A stretch of 15,920 nucleotides of DNA from positions 1-15,920 of the forward strand of contig JBBKWJ010000042.1 in the NCBI GenBank assembly GCA_037968895.1, given 5' to 3'. The stretch is from JBBKWJ01 sp037968895. GTDB lineage: Bacteria; Actinomycetota; Acidimicrobiia; Acidimicrobiales; SZUA-35. Of this stretch, positions 1 to 7,892 are shown in pieces; position 1 is the first letter of the stretch; each line of letters begins with the position of its first letter. A program made the position numbers and the translations under genes. The notes under the pieces are model-generated. The model worked only from the letters and a program-made list of their open reading frames with translations. It was not told where the DNA came from and did not search any database.

Positions 1-44
1 AACAGTATGTCTGACCAGGTTCAGTGATGTCGCACTCTGCCGAT

Positions 45-605
45 TTAGTCTTCGGTGACGACCAGAGCGCTTTCTTCCGGGTTCTGGCCTACGCCGATGA
101 GTCCTCGGATGGCGTAGTAGAGCATCAAGATTATCGCTATGAACGTGCCGCCGGTGGCTGCTCCGCCGAGGAGGATGGCGTAGTAGACCCAGAGATACCA
201 GCCTCGATCGACGTCGGCTTCGCCAATGGGAAAGCTAAGGAACATCAAAAGGAGCACCGATGCGCTGATGACGATGGTGGTGAGTCCGGCAATCTGGCGG
301 ATTCGTTTGTAGTGGCTCTCCCTGAACTCAAGCTCGTTACTGATGCTGAAGGTAATCAGCGTGAGCATCAGGGCGAGAATCGTTGCTCCACCGGCGACGT
401 AGGCCGACGCTGCGAACCTAACCGTTGGGAGCACCGAATCGAGGAGTCGACGTGCTTCGAAGCTGCTCGCCGTCCCCACGACGGCCATGCCTGCGAAACC
501 GACGATCGCTGCTGCAACGCCACCGGCGATAGCAGACCGGACGTCGTGGCGACGCTCGGACTGCTCGGCTGAGTTCTCTTTCTTGGCGTTGACCTCGTCA
601 GTCAT
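45..605 (-). CDS. Conserved-looking four-helix integral membrane protein, function unknown
   Basis: I do not recognise this 186-residue protein. A charged, hydrophilic N-terminus (about residues 1-22) is followed by four hydrophobic segments at roughly 25-46, 66-90, 105-127 and 138-164. The C-terminal tail of about 20 residues is acidic. Segment 2 carries a LALMLTLITFSIS stretch, and the loop after it is charged (EFRESHYKRIRQ). No catalytic motif, metal site or transport signature is visible. The ATG start at 603-605 gives a sensible cytoplasmic N-terminus, but no good ribosome binding site precedes it. The gene lies 58 bp downstream of the TetR operon on the same strand. It could be read through from that operon or use the candidate promoter at 642-647. 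A four-helix accessory or sensor membrane protein is possible, but that is a guess. Confidence 0.75.
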   Translation of the reverse strand: MTDEVNAKKENSAEQSERRHDVRSAIAGGVAAAIVGFAGMAVVGTASSFEARRLLDSVLPTVRFAASAYVAGGATILALMLTLITFSISNELEFRESHYKRIRQIAGLTTIVISASVLLLMFLSFPIGEADVDRGWYLWVYYAILLGGAATGGTFIAIILMLYYAIRGLIGVGQNPEESALVVTED

Positions 606-641
606 AAGGAATTTGTTTCTGTCGCTTCATTAGCTCGCTCG

Positions 642-647
642 ACTATA
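642..647 (-). promoter_or_regulatory. Candidate -10 box (TATAGT) for the membrane protein gene
   Basis: On the minus strand the hexamer TATAGT differs from TATAAT by one base. It lies 36 bp upstream of the ATG of the membrane protein at 45-605. At the expected -35 spacing I see no TTGACA-like element, and that position falls inside the end of the TetR gene. The call rests on one hexamer only. Confidence 0.3.
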
Positions 648-663
648 GGAGAAGCTCGGGTCA

Positions 664-1296
664 TCACCCGAGCAACGGACCGAGCAACCCCGCCAGAGCG
701 TCCATCGAGTCAAACATCGATTCCGCTTGTTTGCGACTCGGGTCGAGGTCATCGAGGAGCTCGATTCCCAAGAAGAGAGCGCTCATGGCGTCGGCGATTT
801 GGCGATTTGGCATGATCTGCGTGATAGGAGAATCGCCCATTACCCTGTCAATTGTTTCAGACAGCATCTGACTCCACGGTTCGAGCGCCGCGTAGAGCTT
901 GGGACCCATCTCATCGTTCCCGACAGCACCGGCGAATGCTTGGGCCAGCACCGTCATATTCTCACTGGTCGAGTCGTCGTCATGCAGCCGTCGAGCGATG
1001 CGGACTAGCTCCAGGAGCGACGTTGCCTGTTCGAGTTCTGACCGGTGGTTCTGCACCCGCCGTGCTCCCATCTCCGACACGGCGGCGACAATTGCATTGT
1101 CCACGGAGCCAAAGTGGTAGAAGATCAGCGCTTGGTTGAAGTCACCAGCACGGGCGATTGACCGCGCGCTTGTGCCAACGATGCCGTCCTGCGTGAGCGT
1201 AGTCAGCGTTGCCTGGACGATGCGGGCCTTGGTGGTATCGCCAGCTGCTGAGGGTTTCGCCTTTGGTTTGGTCACTGGTCTCGATTCTTCACCCAA
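664..1296 (-). CDS. TetR/AcrR-family transcriptional regulator
   Basis: This is a 210-residue one-component repressor-type protein. After a basic N-terminal tail, residues about 21-70 form the TetR DNA-binding domain. It begins TTKARIVQATL, and the helix-turn-helix spans about 42-61 (TSARSIARAGDFNQALIFYHF), ending in the typical YHFGS motif. The rest is the usual variable helical ligand-binding and dimerisation domain. The longest start is TTG at 1294-1296, directly after an in-frame stop and overlapping the end of the SDR gene by 8 bp. A GTG at 1273-1275 is an alternative that keeps the whole DNA-binding domain. The gene ends in two consecutive TGA codons. It is the last gene of the four-gene overlapping operon, so autoregulation of that operon by a small-molecule ligand is the natural hypothesis. 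The ligand cannot be told from the sequence. Confidence 0.92.
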   Translation of the reverse strand: MGEESRPVTKPKAKPSAAGDTTKARIVQATLTTLTQDGIVGTSARSIARAGDFNQALIFYHFGSVDNAIVAAVSEMGARRVQNHRSELEQATSLLELVRIARRLHDDDSTSENMTVLAQAFAGAVGNDEMGPKLYAALEPWSQMLSETIDRVMGDSPITQIMPNRQIADAMSALFLGIELLDDLDPSRKQAESMFDSMDALAGLLGPLLG

Positions 1297-2752
1297 CTAC
1301 GGGTTCAGTCCGACTAACGATCCGCTCTGCCAATTGTTTCCACATGATCTTGTGAATCGGCAGGAGCGCCCACCAATAGGTCCTGCCGGTGATGCCCCGT
1401 GGGTGGAACCGCGCCAGCTGTCGCAGCTGTGTCTCGCCATCCGGCGTCTCAGTGATACGCCACTCCAGCCAGGCATCACCAGGCACCTTCATCTCTGCTC
1501 GAAGCCTGAGCAGTGATGGAGGTTCGTATGCCTCCACCCTGAAGAAGTCGAGCGCATCACCAACTCGCAAGTCGTCGGGATGTCGTCGTCCACGCCTCAT
1601 ACCGACGCCACCGATCACTTTGTCGAGCCAACCTCGCAGTGTCCACAGCACGTTGGCCACAAACCAACCGCGATGACCGCCGAGGCCTGAGACTGTTGCG
1701 AAAAGCGCCTCTGCACTCGTCGACGTGGTGACCTCCTGGATGTCCTGGTAGATGGTCCCGCCAGCCCAGTCCGGGTCTTGCGGCATCGGTGAAGCCGCCG
1801 TTCCGACCGGTGCGCTGTCCATCCAGCTGGTTTGGATCTGAAGGTCTCCGACAACGACCAGCGCCCGTTTGATTGCTTCGTCGAGAGTGTAAGGATCGTG
1901 CTCGATCACCTGCCGAATATCGCGTTCCGGGGTTACCACAACATCGTTGATGAGACTGTCGACCAGAGGGCGGGCCAACCCATATGGAAGTGGGGTCACC
2001 AAATTCACCCAGTGAGACGAGAGGCGCGGTGTCAGGATCGGCACCGGGATGATCAGGCGGGGTCGTAGCCCGGCACAAACTGCGTATCGGTCCATCATGT
2101 CGCGATAGGTCAAAACATCGGGTCCACCGATCTCGAAGATCGAGCTTTCGGTGCTGGGCAAGTTAAGCACGCCCACCAGATAGTGGAGCACATCGGCAAT
2201 GGCGATTGGTTGGCACTTGGTCGATGTGACCCACCGGGGGCAGATCATGGCGGGAAGTACCTCAGCCAGGTTGCGAAGCATTTCGAATGATGCGCTACCA
2301 GAACCGATGATGACTGCGGCTCGCAGTTCGGTTACAGGAATGGTGCCTGCAGCCAGGATATGTCCGACCTCGTGCCGGCTAGCCAGGTGACTCGAGAGGC
2401 TCTCCGGATCGTCTTCGCCAAGCCCACCGAGGTACACGATTCTCGACACACCGGCTTTTTCAGCCGCCAGGCGCGTGTTCTCGGCGCCGATTCGATCAGT
2501 TTTCTCGAAGTCGCCAGAATGCCCCATGGCATGGACGAGGTAATAGACGGCCTCGATACCTGCGAGTGCGTTATCAAGCGACTCCTTATCGAGGACGTCT
2601 CCGGCCATCACCTCGACCTTGGTGCGCCATGGGTAACCCAATAAGCGCTCAGGCGTCCGTGCCACACAACGCACCTCATGACCGGCTTCGAGAAGTTCGG
2701 GTATTAGTCGTCCACCGACGTACCCCGTAGATCCAATAACTGCCACTCTCAT
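1289..2752 (-). CDS. Atypical SDR (NAD(P)-binding) fused to a C-terminal DUF2867 domain
   Basis: This 487-residue protein has two parts. Residues 1 to about 300 form an extended or atypical short-chain dehydrogenase/reductase Rossmann fold. The dinucleotide-binding motif is G7-S-T-G10-Y-V-G13, an acidic turn D52 follows, and YYLVHAMG is at about 70-77. This is the NmrA/YbjT-like group, which often binds NAD(P) without the classical YxxxK catalysis. Residues about 335-480 match DUF2867: GWFVANVLWTLRGW, then GGVGMRRGRRHPDDLRVGD, then DFFRVE. As I recall, DUF2867 has a START/SRPBCC-like fold, which would fit the two SRPBCC genes upstream. The ATG overlaps the stop of the preceding SRPBCC gene in an ATGA (2749-2752), and the 3' end overlaps the TetR gene. 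That implies translational coupling and joint action in one pathway. The substrate is unknown. Length and architecture are normal for this two-domain family. Confidence 0.9.
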   Translation of the reverse strand: MRVAVIGSTGYVGGRLIPELLEAGHEVRCVARTPERLLGYPWRTKVEVMAGDVLDKESLDNALAGIEAVYYLVHAMGHSGDFEKTDRIGAENTRLAAEKAGVSRIVYLGGLGEDDPESLSSHLASRHEVGHILAAGTIPVTELRAAVIIGSGSASFEMLRNLAEVLPAMICPRWVTSTKCQPIAIADVLHYLVGVLNLPSTESSIFEIGGPDVLTYRDMMDRYAVCAGLRPRLIIPVPILTPRLSSHWVNLVTPLPYGLARPLVDSLINDVVVTPERDIRQVIEHDPYTLDEAIKRALVVVGDLQIQTSWMDSAPVGTAASPMPQDPDWAGGTIYQDIQEVTTSTSAEALFATVSGLGGHRGWFVANVLWTLRGWLDKVIGGVGMRRGRRHPDDLRVGDALDFFRVEAYEPPSLLRLRAEMKVPGDAWLEWRITETPDGETQLRQLARFHPRGITGRTYWWALLPIHKIMWKQLAERIVSRTEPVVG

Positions 2753-3141
2753 GTGCGTGCCTCAGGTCTCTCTGCGATTGTTTTTATTCGTTGTAGGGCA
2801 ATGCCACAGATAGCCGCATACGGCGCCACAGCCCAGGGAACCCCAAAGCTGACCCGACACCAGTCGTCCTCGATCGGCTCAACAAGGTGATCAGTAGCCT
2901 CGATGCCCGCTACGTTCCAAGCCCAACGAGAGCCCTCGGCGTATGAGGTGATCTCAAACTTCAGTCGGGCGCCGAAGGCCGTCGTAACGACACCATTCGC
3001 GCCACATTCAAGCTTCGGTCCGTCTAGTTTGGCGCTACGAACGCTAGGGCCCCAGCTCGGCCAGTGCTCGGGCTCTGCAATTAGAGTCCACACATCTGCG
3101 GCCGGCGCCCCGACATCTCGATGAATCCAGATCTTCCTCAT
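2749..3141 (-). CDS. SRPBCC-family (START/Bet v1-like) small-molecule binding protein
   Basis: This 130-residue single-domain protein matches the polyketide cyclase/dehydrase-like SRPBCC fold. The first strand (IWIHRDVGAP) is followed by the typical helix A/DVWTLIAEPEHWPSW. Beta strands follow (VVTTAFGARLKFEI, SRWAWNVAG), and the last helix is at about 107-122. Such proteins hold hydrophobic ligands in a helix-capped cavity. Some act as cyclases or aromatases and some only bind or transfer ligand. No catalytic residues can be assigned here. The ATG overlaps the stop of the upstream SRPBCC gene in an ATGA (3138-3141), and the stop overlaps the SDR start in another ATGA. The protein is therefore probably made in fixed proportion to both neighbours. 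It has no signal peptide, so it should be cytoplasmic. Confidence 0.85.
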   Translation of the reverse strand: MRKIWIHRDVGAPAADVWTLIAEPEHWPSWGPSVRSAKLDGPKLECGANGVVTTAFGARLKFEITSYAEGSRWAWNVAGIEATDHLVEPIEDDWCRVSFGVPWAVAPYAAICGIALQRIKTIAERPEART

Positions 3142-3686
3142 TGCGCCCGTCTCGATGATGAACTGCGATCACGGTCAGGCGCATCATGTGCGAGTTCATC
3201 AATCGTGGCGGTGGCGGGGTCGAGGCCTAGTCTCTCGTAAAGGTTTGACGCGAACTGTTTCCCCGTTGCCCGCATAGTCGTCAAGAGTACCCGGTCGACC
3301 GCGTGTCGGGAGAGGCGCGGGAGCGGAAGCTCAACTGACAACGTGAGGTCAACCTTTAGGTCGGTCGACTTTGCTCCCGCTGGTGTGAGGTCATAGATAC
3401 CGTCGACGGCCGCCCGCTCTTTGCGGCCCTTCGGCGGGTCGTGAGCGAACACAATCTGACGTCCTTCGGTAAAGGTCATGCTTTCCGTGAACGTCGCCTC
3501 GACCTTGATACCCAGAGCCTCGATCCCGTTGAGTGTCCAGAGCCACTGAGAACCGGAGGCCTCAATCGATCGTACTAAGGGCGTTAGTTCAGCAAGCGAA
3601 GTCGGATCGGTCAGAATCTCCCAGATCCGCGACGAAGCCACCGGCACCGTGGAGGCCGAGATTGTGTGAGCGGAGAACCAAGCCAT
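3138..3686 (-). CDS. SRPBCC-family (START/Bet v1-like) protein, first gene of the TetR operon
   Basis: This 182-residue protein has an SRPBCC domain at about residues 1-155. Strand 1 (HTISASTVPVA) is followed by the SRIWEILTDPTSLAELTP helix region and then alternating strands. A long C-terminal helix (about 128-150, HAVDRVLLTTMRATGKQF) is typical of the fold. The last 30 residues are a hydrophilic tail rich in Asp, Arg and Ser. It resembles membrane-associated polyketide cyclase/dehydrase-like proteins, but no catalytic residue can be named. The ATG at 3684-3686 fits the fold start. The upstream ribosome binding site is poor, and TACAAC sits six bases before the ATG, so a leaderless start is possible but weak because the last base is not T. 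It is the first gene of the operon and shares a 104-bp divergent intergenic region with the diguanylate cyclase gene. Confidence 0.82.
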   Translation of the reverse strand: MAWFSAHTISASTVPVASSRIWEILTDPTSLAELTPLVRSIEASGSQWLWTLNGIEALGIKVEATFTESMTFTEGRQIVFAHDPPKGRKERAAVDGIYDLTPAGAKSTDLKVDLTLSVELPLPRLSRHAVDRVLLTTMRATGKQFASNLYERLGLDPATATIDELAHDAPDRDRSSSSRRAQ

Positions 3687-3688
3687 GG

Positions 3689-3711
3689 GAACGTTGTAGC
3701 AGCCCTCGTTC
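3689..3711. promoter_or_regulatory. Short inverted repeat in the divergent SRPBCC-operon / cyclase intergenic region
   Basis: GAACG (3689-3693) and CGTTC (3707-3711) form a five-base inverted repeat with a 13-base spacer, just upstream of the first operon ATG. The size is reasonable for a TetR-family operator, and the regulator is encoded in the same operon. Five-base arms are common by chance, so this is only a candidate site. Confidence 0.2.
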
Positions 3712-3790
3712 GAAGCCGACCATCCCTGGAGAATGAGGAGCCGGATCTAAAGGTGGGGCAAAGTGTGTTCGATATTCATAGGGAATCCTT

Positions 3791-5398
3791 ATGGCCATTT
3801 CGCTCCCTCGTTCGCAGAGAAACAAATACATCGTTGTTGCGCTCACCTTGATCGTTTTGATTCAGCTGTTTGCGATCGCCGTCGGCGGCTTCTCGGCCCG
3901 TCAGAGTTCAATGTCGGTGGCGGCGGACGCGATCGTTCAGGATGGGGAAACCACTATCGAGACAATTCAGCGACACCTCGGGCCAGCAGAGCAATCAGTC
4001 GAGATCACGGCCCGTTTGCTGGCAGCTGGTCTCGTCGATACGTCGAGTCCTGGACTTGAGCGATACCTATATACACAACTGTTGGTGATGCCGCAGATGA
4101 CCGGCACATTCGTGGGCTACCCGGATGGGTCGTTTGTATTCGTCGCCACCGAGGGCGACGGTTTCCGAACGAAGCGAATCACCGTGGGCGAAGAGCCGAC
4201 CGTAATCGTCGAACACTTCGACGATTCCTTCGAACTCACCTCCACCGAGACGATCCTGGATGACTCATACGACCCGACGCTACGACCCTGGTACGAGTTG
4301 GCGATTGATGATCAATCAACCGTGTGGACCGATCCTTACGTCTTCTTCTCCTCGCAACAACCGGGCGTAACCGCCAGCCGAGCCGTGCGCGTCGATGGCG
4401 AAGTCGTGGCGGTGGTCGGTGTGGATGTTGAGCTCAGTGGGCTCTCTGCCTTCCTCGACGAGATTTTGAAAACTGAAACTGGCGAGGCATTCGTCGTATC
4501 CGGCGACACGATCGTCGCCGCTCCATCTCGCTACGAAGAACAGGTTTCGGTTGAAGCAGACGGGACTGTCCGTCTGCTCACAACGTCTGAATTGGGTGTT
4601 CCCAACGCGGCCGCCGACGCCCGCCGGACGGTAACAAGAGTTAAAGGTGAGAACGGCCACGATCTCGTTCTTCGCCAAGCGATGCCAGCCGATCAAGGCC
4701 TCGATTGGGACGTAGTCATTCGAGCGTCGGAGTCCGAGTTCACGCAGATTGTCGCCAAACAACAGCGTCTCACGTTCTACATCACCCTCGGCGGCGGACT
4801 GTTCGTACTGCTTGCACTCGGGGTCTTGTGGCGCGTGAGCGAGCCAATTACGGCGCTCGAACGCGCAGCCTCCACCGACCCGTTGACGTCCTTGGCCAAT
4901 AGACGTGAGATCTCTCGTCGCGGCAAGGACCAATTGAGCGCCCTTCGCGGCGACGAGCGTCTCGCAGTCCTTGCGCTCGACCTCGACGGATTCAAGGAGT
5001 TCAACGACACCTTCGGTCATCCTCGTGGTGACCGAGCACTAGTCGTACTCGCCGAGGCGCTCGGAGAACTCACGCGAGATCATGATCTCGTAGGCCGACT
5101 CGGCGGTGACGAGTTTATTGTCGCACTACCTGTGAGCGACGTTGACGAAGGTATTCGTAGCGCGAACCGAGTCCTTCTCGGACTCCGCGAGCGACTCCTC
5201 TTCGAGTTCGCTGAAACAAGTCTCGGAGTGAGCGGTGGTTTGGCTGTGAGCGACGAGCACTCGATCGGCTTCGCGATGTTGATTCGCGAAGCCGATACAG
5301 CACTTCTTGCCGCAAAGTCCGAGTCGCGAGGACACCTCCAACTTTCGGAGCGTCTCGTCGAAGCTGCGATGCGTCAAGCAGAAGTTCTACTTGATTAG
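3791..5398 (+). CDS. Membrane-bound diguanylate cyclase with dCACHE sensor domain (GGDEF)
   Basis: This 535-residue protein should make cyclic di-GMP from two GTP at the inner face of the membrane. Helix 1 (about 12-34) anchors it. Residues about 35-326 form an extracytoplasmic double-CACHE sensor, with the signature Y160-DPTLRPWY and a VWTDPYVFFSSQ stretch followed by VVGVDVELSGL. Helix 2 is at about 327-349. A short linker without an obvious HAMP domain leads to the GGDEF domain (about 365-525). The metal-binding DLDGFK is at 397-402, and the GGDEF motif itself is intact at 438-442. R429-D-H-D432 lies exactly five residues before GGDEF, which is the RxxD inhibitory I-site, so product feedback is likely. 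The start is supported by AGGGA about eight bases before the ATG. CACHE domains bind small molecules such as amino or organic acids; the ligand here is unknown. The last 12 bases overlap glnN tail to tail. Confidence 0.95.
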   Translation: MAISLPRSQRNKYIVVALTLIVLIQLFAIAVGGFSARQSSMSVAADAIVQDGETTIETIQRHLGPAEQSVEITARLLAAGLVDTSSPGLERYLYTQLLVMPQMTGTFVGYPDGSFVFVATEGDGFRTKRITVGEEPTVIVEHFDDSFELTSTETILDDSYDPTLRPWYELAIDDQSTVWTDPYVFFSSQQPGVTASRAVRVDGEVVAVVGVDVELSGLSAFLDEILKTETGEAFVVSGDTIVAAPSRYEEQVSVEADGTVRLLTTSELGVPNAAADARRTVTRVKGENGHDLVLRQAMPADQGLDWDVVIRASESEFTQIVAKQQRLTFYITLGGGLFVLLALGVLWRVSEPITALERAASTDPLTSLANRREISRRGKDQLSALRGDERLAVLALDLDGFKEFNDTFGHPRGDRALVVLAEALGELTRDHDLVGRLGGDEFIVALPVSDVDEGIRSANRVLLGLRERLLFEFAETSLGVSGGLAVSDEHSIGFAMLIREADTALLAAKSESRGHLQLSERLVEAAMRQAEVLLD

Positions 5399-7561
5399 GA
5401 GCATCTCTCGGTACTTCGGAAGCGGCCAGTACTCGTCGGCTACTTCGGTTTCGAGACGGTCGGCGTGTTCGCGGACCTCGGCCATCAACGGTCTAATCGT
5501 GTCGGCGCTGTAGCGCATGTGGGATTCGATCGTCTCGAAGTCGTCGACGCTTATCGCCTCAGCCAACTGGTTCGCCGCAGCGAGCATCGCGTCAATCTCT
5601 TTGCCGATCGTCTTCACCGTTGTGGTGTCGAGTTTGACGCCGAGAGTCGAAGCGCGGTGGATTGTCTCGGCAAGGTGCGACAGGTACGACATCGCAGCGG
5701 GGTAGATCGACGTCTTTGCGATTTCTACGGTCGTTCTCGCCTCCACCGCGATCGACATGATGTACTGCTCGGAGTAGACCTCGTAGCGACTCTCAAGCTC
5801 AACCGGTGAAAGCACCTCGGTGCGTTCGAACAGGCTGACCACATCGTCCTCGAGGAAAACGGGTAGCGCATCGGCGGCCGTAGGCAAATTGCGCAAGCCA
5901 CGTGCTTCGGCCTCACGGTGCCATTCTTCGGAGTAACCGTCACCAGCGAAAATAACGGCGCTATGAAGTTCCATTAGTTCCTTGAGCACCGACGCAACTG
6001 CCTTGATTTTGGACGTGCCAGCGCTTAGCTCGGCTTCGAGGCGATCAGCAATCCAGTCAAGCGAATCAGCCATCATCGTGTTCATCGCGACGAGCGGTCC
6101 GGCCACCGAACTCGACGAGCCAACGGCTCGGAACTCAAATCGGTTGCCAGTGAACGCAAACGGCGAAGTGCGGTTACGGTCGCCCGGGTCACGCCCGAAC
6201 GGCAAGATCTCGGCGAGGCCGAGGTCCATCGTGTCGTCTTCGCTGAAAGCAGACGAGTTGCCATTCTTGATGTCGTTGAAGATCTCTTCAAGAAATTCAC
6301 CGAGATCGATCGACAGAATCGCAGGTGGGGCCTCGTTGGCCCCAAGACGGTGGTCGTTGCTGGCCGTCGCGATAACGGAGCGGAGCAGAGGCCCGTAGAG
6401 ATGGGCACCACGAATGACCGCGCCGCAGAACAGCAAGAAGTAGAGGTTCTCAGCCGGAGTGCTTCCTGGATCGAGAAGATTGCCTTGGGTGGAGTTGCCG
6501 ACCGACCAGTTGACATGCTTGCCCGAGCCGTTAAGCCCGGCGAATGGCTTCTCGTGAAGGAGACAAGTGAACCCGTGGGCCTTCGCGGTCGACTGCATAG
6601 TTGTCATCATCAGCTGTTGATGATCGGCGGCGACGTTGGCCGCCTCGAAATATGGCGCAAGCTCGAATTGACCGGGCGCGACCTCGTTGTGGTGGGTCTT
6701 GACTGGCACCCCGAGACGAAACAGTTTGTCCTCAAAATCCTGCATGAAGATCTGCACACGTTCGGGAATTACTCCAAAGTAGTGATCATCGAATTCCTGC
6801 CCCTTAGGCGACGGCGCACCGAACAGCGTGCGGCCGGTCAGCAAGAGGTCGGGACGGTTGTTCGCGAAGTGTGAATCAATCAGGAAGTACTCCTGCTCAG
6901 AGCCGCAGCTGGCATTCAGCGGCTCGATGTCGGTCTCGCCCATGAGTGATAGCACGCGTTCGGCCGCGCTGCTCATAGCCGCATTGGAACGCAGGAGCGG
7001 AATCTTTTTGTCGAGCGACTCCCCTGTCCACGACATGAAGACTGATGGGATCATCAGCGTTGCGCCGTTGGCCGTGTGCATGACGTATGCCGGGCTGGTC
7101 GGGTCCCATGACGTATAGCCTCGCGCCGCGTTGGTGGTGCGCAGGCTGCCATTGGGGAACGACGAACCATCGGGCTCGCCCTTGATCAGTAAGCTCCCGG
7201 TGAACTCGGTGATGGCATGGCCCTCGGAGTTGATGACAATGAACCCGTCGTGCTTCTCGGCCGTGATGTTGGTGAGCGGGTAAAAAATGTGGGAGAAAAA
7301 CTTGACTCCCTTGGCGATAGCCCAGTCCTTCATGGCTGCAGCTACGACATCGGCGGTCGCCGAATCTAGTGGCGCCCCAGTCTGACGGGCGGCTTTCATT
7401 ACCTTGAAGGCGCCCTTCGAGAGGGACTCTTCCATGGTCGCGAGGTTGAACACGTCGCAGCCCCAGATTTCGCTTAAAGGTGCTCCGGGCGAGCCTGGGG
7501 GCATCACGCTGCGGCTGGTAACAGCGTTGATCGCACGGAGCCTGGTTTCATTGCCACTCAT
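5387..7561 (-). CDS. glnN: Glutamine synthetase type III
   Basis: This is a 724-residue enzyme of the large GSIII class, which makes glutamine from glutamate, ammonia and ATP. GSIII is much longer than GSI (about 470 residues) or GSII, and this length is normal for it. Characteristic stretches include CDVFNLATMEESLSKGAFKVMK near the N-terminus, CGSEQEYFLID, and KGQEFDDHYFG. Metal and substrate-site motifs follow: HHNEVAPGQFEL (N292), the NGSGKHVNWS loop (344-352), and GANEAPPAILS. Late in the catalytic domain NRTSPFAFTGNRFEFRAVG appears. The C-terminal part (from about 560) is the helical GSIII extension. No key residue looks lost. The ATG at 7559-7561 is the natural start, although its ribosome binding site is weak. 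No glnB/amt neighbours are present, so it is probably transcribed alone. Its 3' end overlaps the diguanylate cyclase gene by 12 bp in convergent orientation. Confidence 0.96.
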   Translation of the reverse strand: MSGNETRLRAINAVTSRSVMPPGSPGAPLSEIWGCDVFNLATMEESLSKGAFKVMKAARQTGAPLDSATADVVAAAMKDWAIAKGVKFFSHIFYPLTNITAEKHDGFIVINSEGHAITEFTGSLLIKGEPDGSSFPNGSLRTTNAARGYTSWDPTSPAYVMHTANGATLMIPSVFMSWTGESLDKKIPLLRSNAAMSSAAERVLSLMGETDIEPLNASCGSEQEYFLIDSHFANNRPDLLLTGRTLFGAPSPKGQEFDDHYFGVIPERVQIFMQDFEDKLFRLGVPVKTHHNEVAPGQFELAPYFEAANVAADHQQLMMTTMQSTAKAHGFTCLLHEKPFAGLNGSGKHVNWSVGNSTQGNLLDPGSTPAENLYFLLFCGAVIRGAHLYGPLLRSVIATASNDHRLGANEAPPAILSIDLGEFLEEIFNDIKNGNSSAFSEDDTMDLGLAEILPFGRDPGDRNRTSPFAFTGNRFEFRAVGSSSSVAGPLVAMNTMMADSLDWIADRLEAELSAGTSKIKAVASVLKELMELHSAVIFAGDGYSEEWHREAEARGLRNLPTAADALPVFLEDDVVSLFERTEVLSPVELESRYEVYSEQYIMSIAVEARTTVEIAKTSIYPAAMSYLSHLAETIHRASTLGVKLDTTTVKTIGKEIDAMLAAANQLAEAISVDDFETIESHMRYSADTIRPLMAEVREHADRLETEVADEYWPLPKYREMLLIK

Positions 7562-7691
7562 ACTGAGTTATCTCTTTTCACACATATCGCCGACGCGCCG
7601 CGAATTTCGAGGCGGATGGACCGAGAGTCGATCGCTTTATCAAGAAGCGCTGACTACTTCTGCAGCCTGTACGTAGAGCGTTCGCAGGCTA

Positions 7692-7737
7692 GATCACAGT
7701 GCTGTCGGGCCGGCGGGCCAACGAGCGGTTGGTGATC
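7692..7737. repeat. Inverted repeat GATCAC...GTGATC around a GC-rich hairpin
   Basis: GATCAC at 7692-7697 is matched by GTGATC at 7732-7737. The right arm is also half of the 8-base palindrome GTGATCAC (7732-7739). Between them, GGCC (7708-7711) and GGCC (7716-7719) can fold as a short GC-rich stem. The position in the divergent glnN/CHRD promoter region makes a regulator-binding site possible. The arms are short and no known regulator site is matched. Confidence 0.25.
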
Positions 7738-7887
7738 ACGGAGCAGAGGACCCTATTGACCATACCCGGCTGCGTCGACATGCGTGGTGACCCAAGCGCA
7801 CGCCGCGGTTGAGAAGAAATCGCGAAAGAAAACCAATCCGGGCGCATAGGGCTTACGAACTAGTAGTCCACCCACTCAAACCCTCTT

Positions 7888-7892
7888 GGAGG
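7888..7892 (+). promoter_or_regulatory. Strong ribosome binding site deciding the CHRD start
   Basis: GGAGG ends six bases before the ATG at 7899-7901. This is the clearest Shine-Dalgarno sequence in the window. It sets the start at 7899 rather than at the upstream in-frame TTG (7809), which would put 30 unlikely residues ahead of the signal peptide. Confidence 0.8.

Noticed and set aside
24..572. A long plus-strand open frame of 182 codons opposite the first membrane protein
   Set aside because: Its product is hydrophilic and shows no family features, whereas the minus-strand frame gives a clean four-helix membrane protein.
2749..3138. The two SRPBCC proteins both contain an S-x-W-x-W...GIEA stretch (residues 46-57 and 71-82), suggesting tandem duplication
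   Set aside because: The stretches fall at different places in the fold (an early strand in one, a later strand in the other) and the flanks do not align. A recent duplication is not supported, and the match may be chance.
4316..5020. A 234-codon minus-strand open frame within the cyclase gene
   Set aside because: It is opposite the clearly recognisable dCACHE and GGDEF coding sequence and has no domain likeness of its own.
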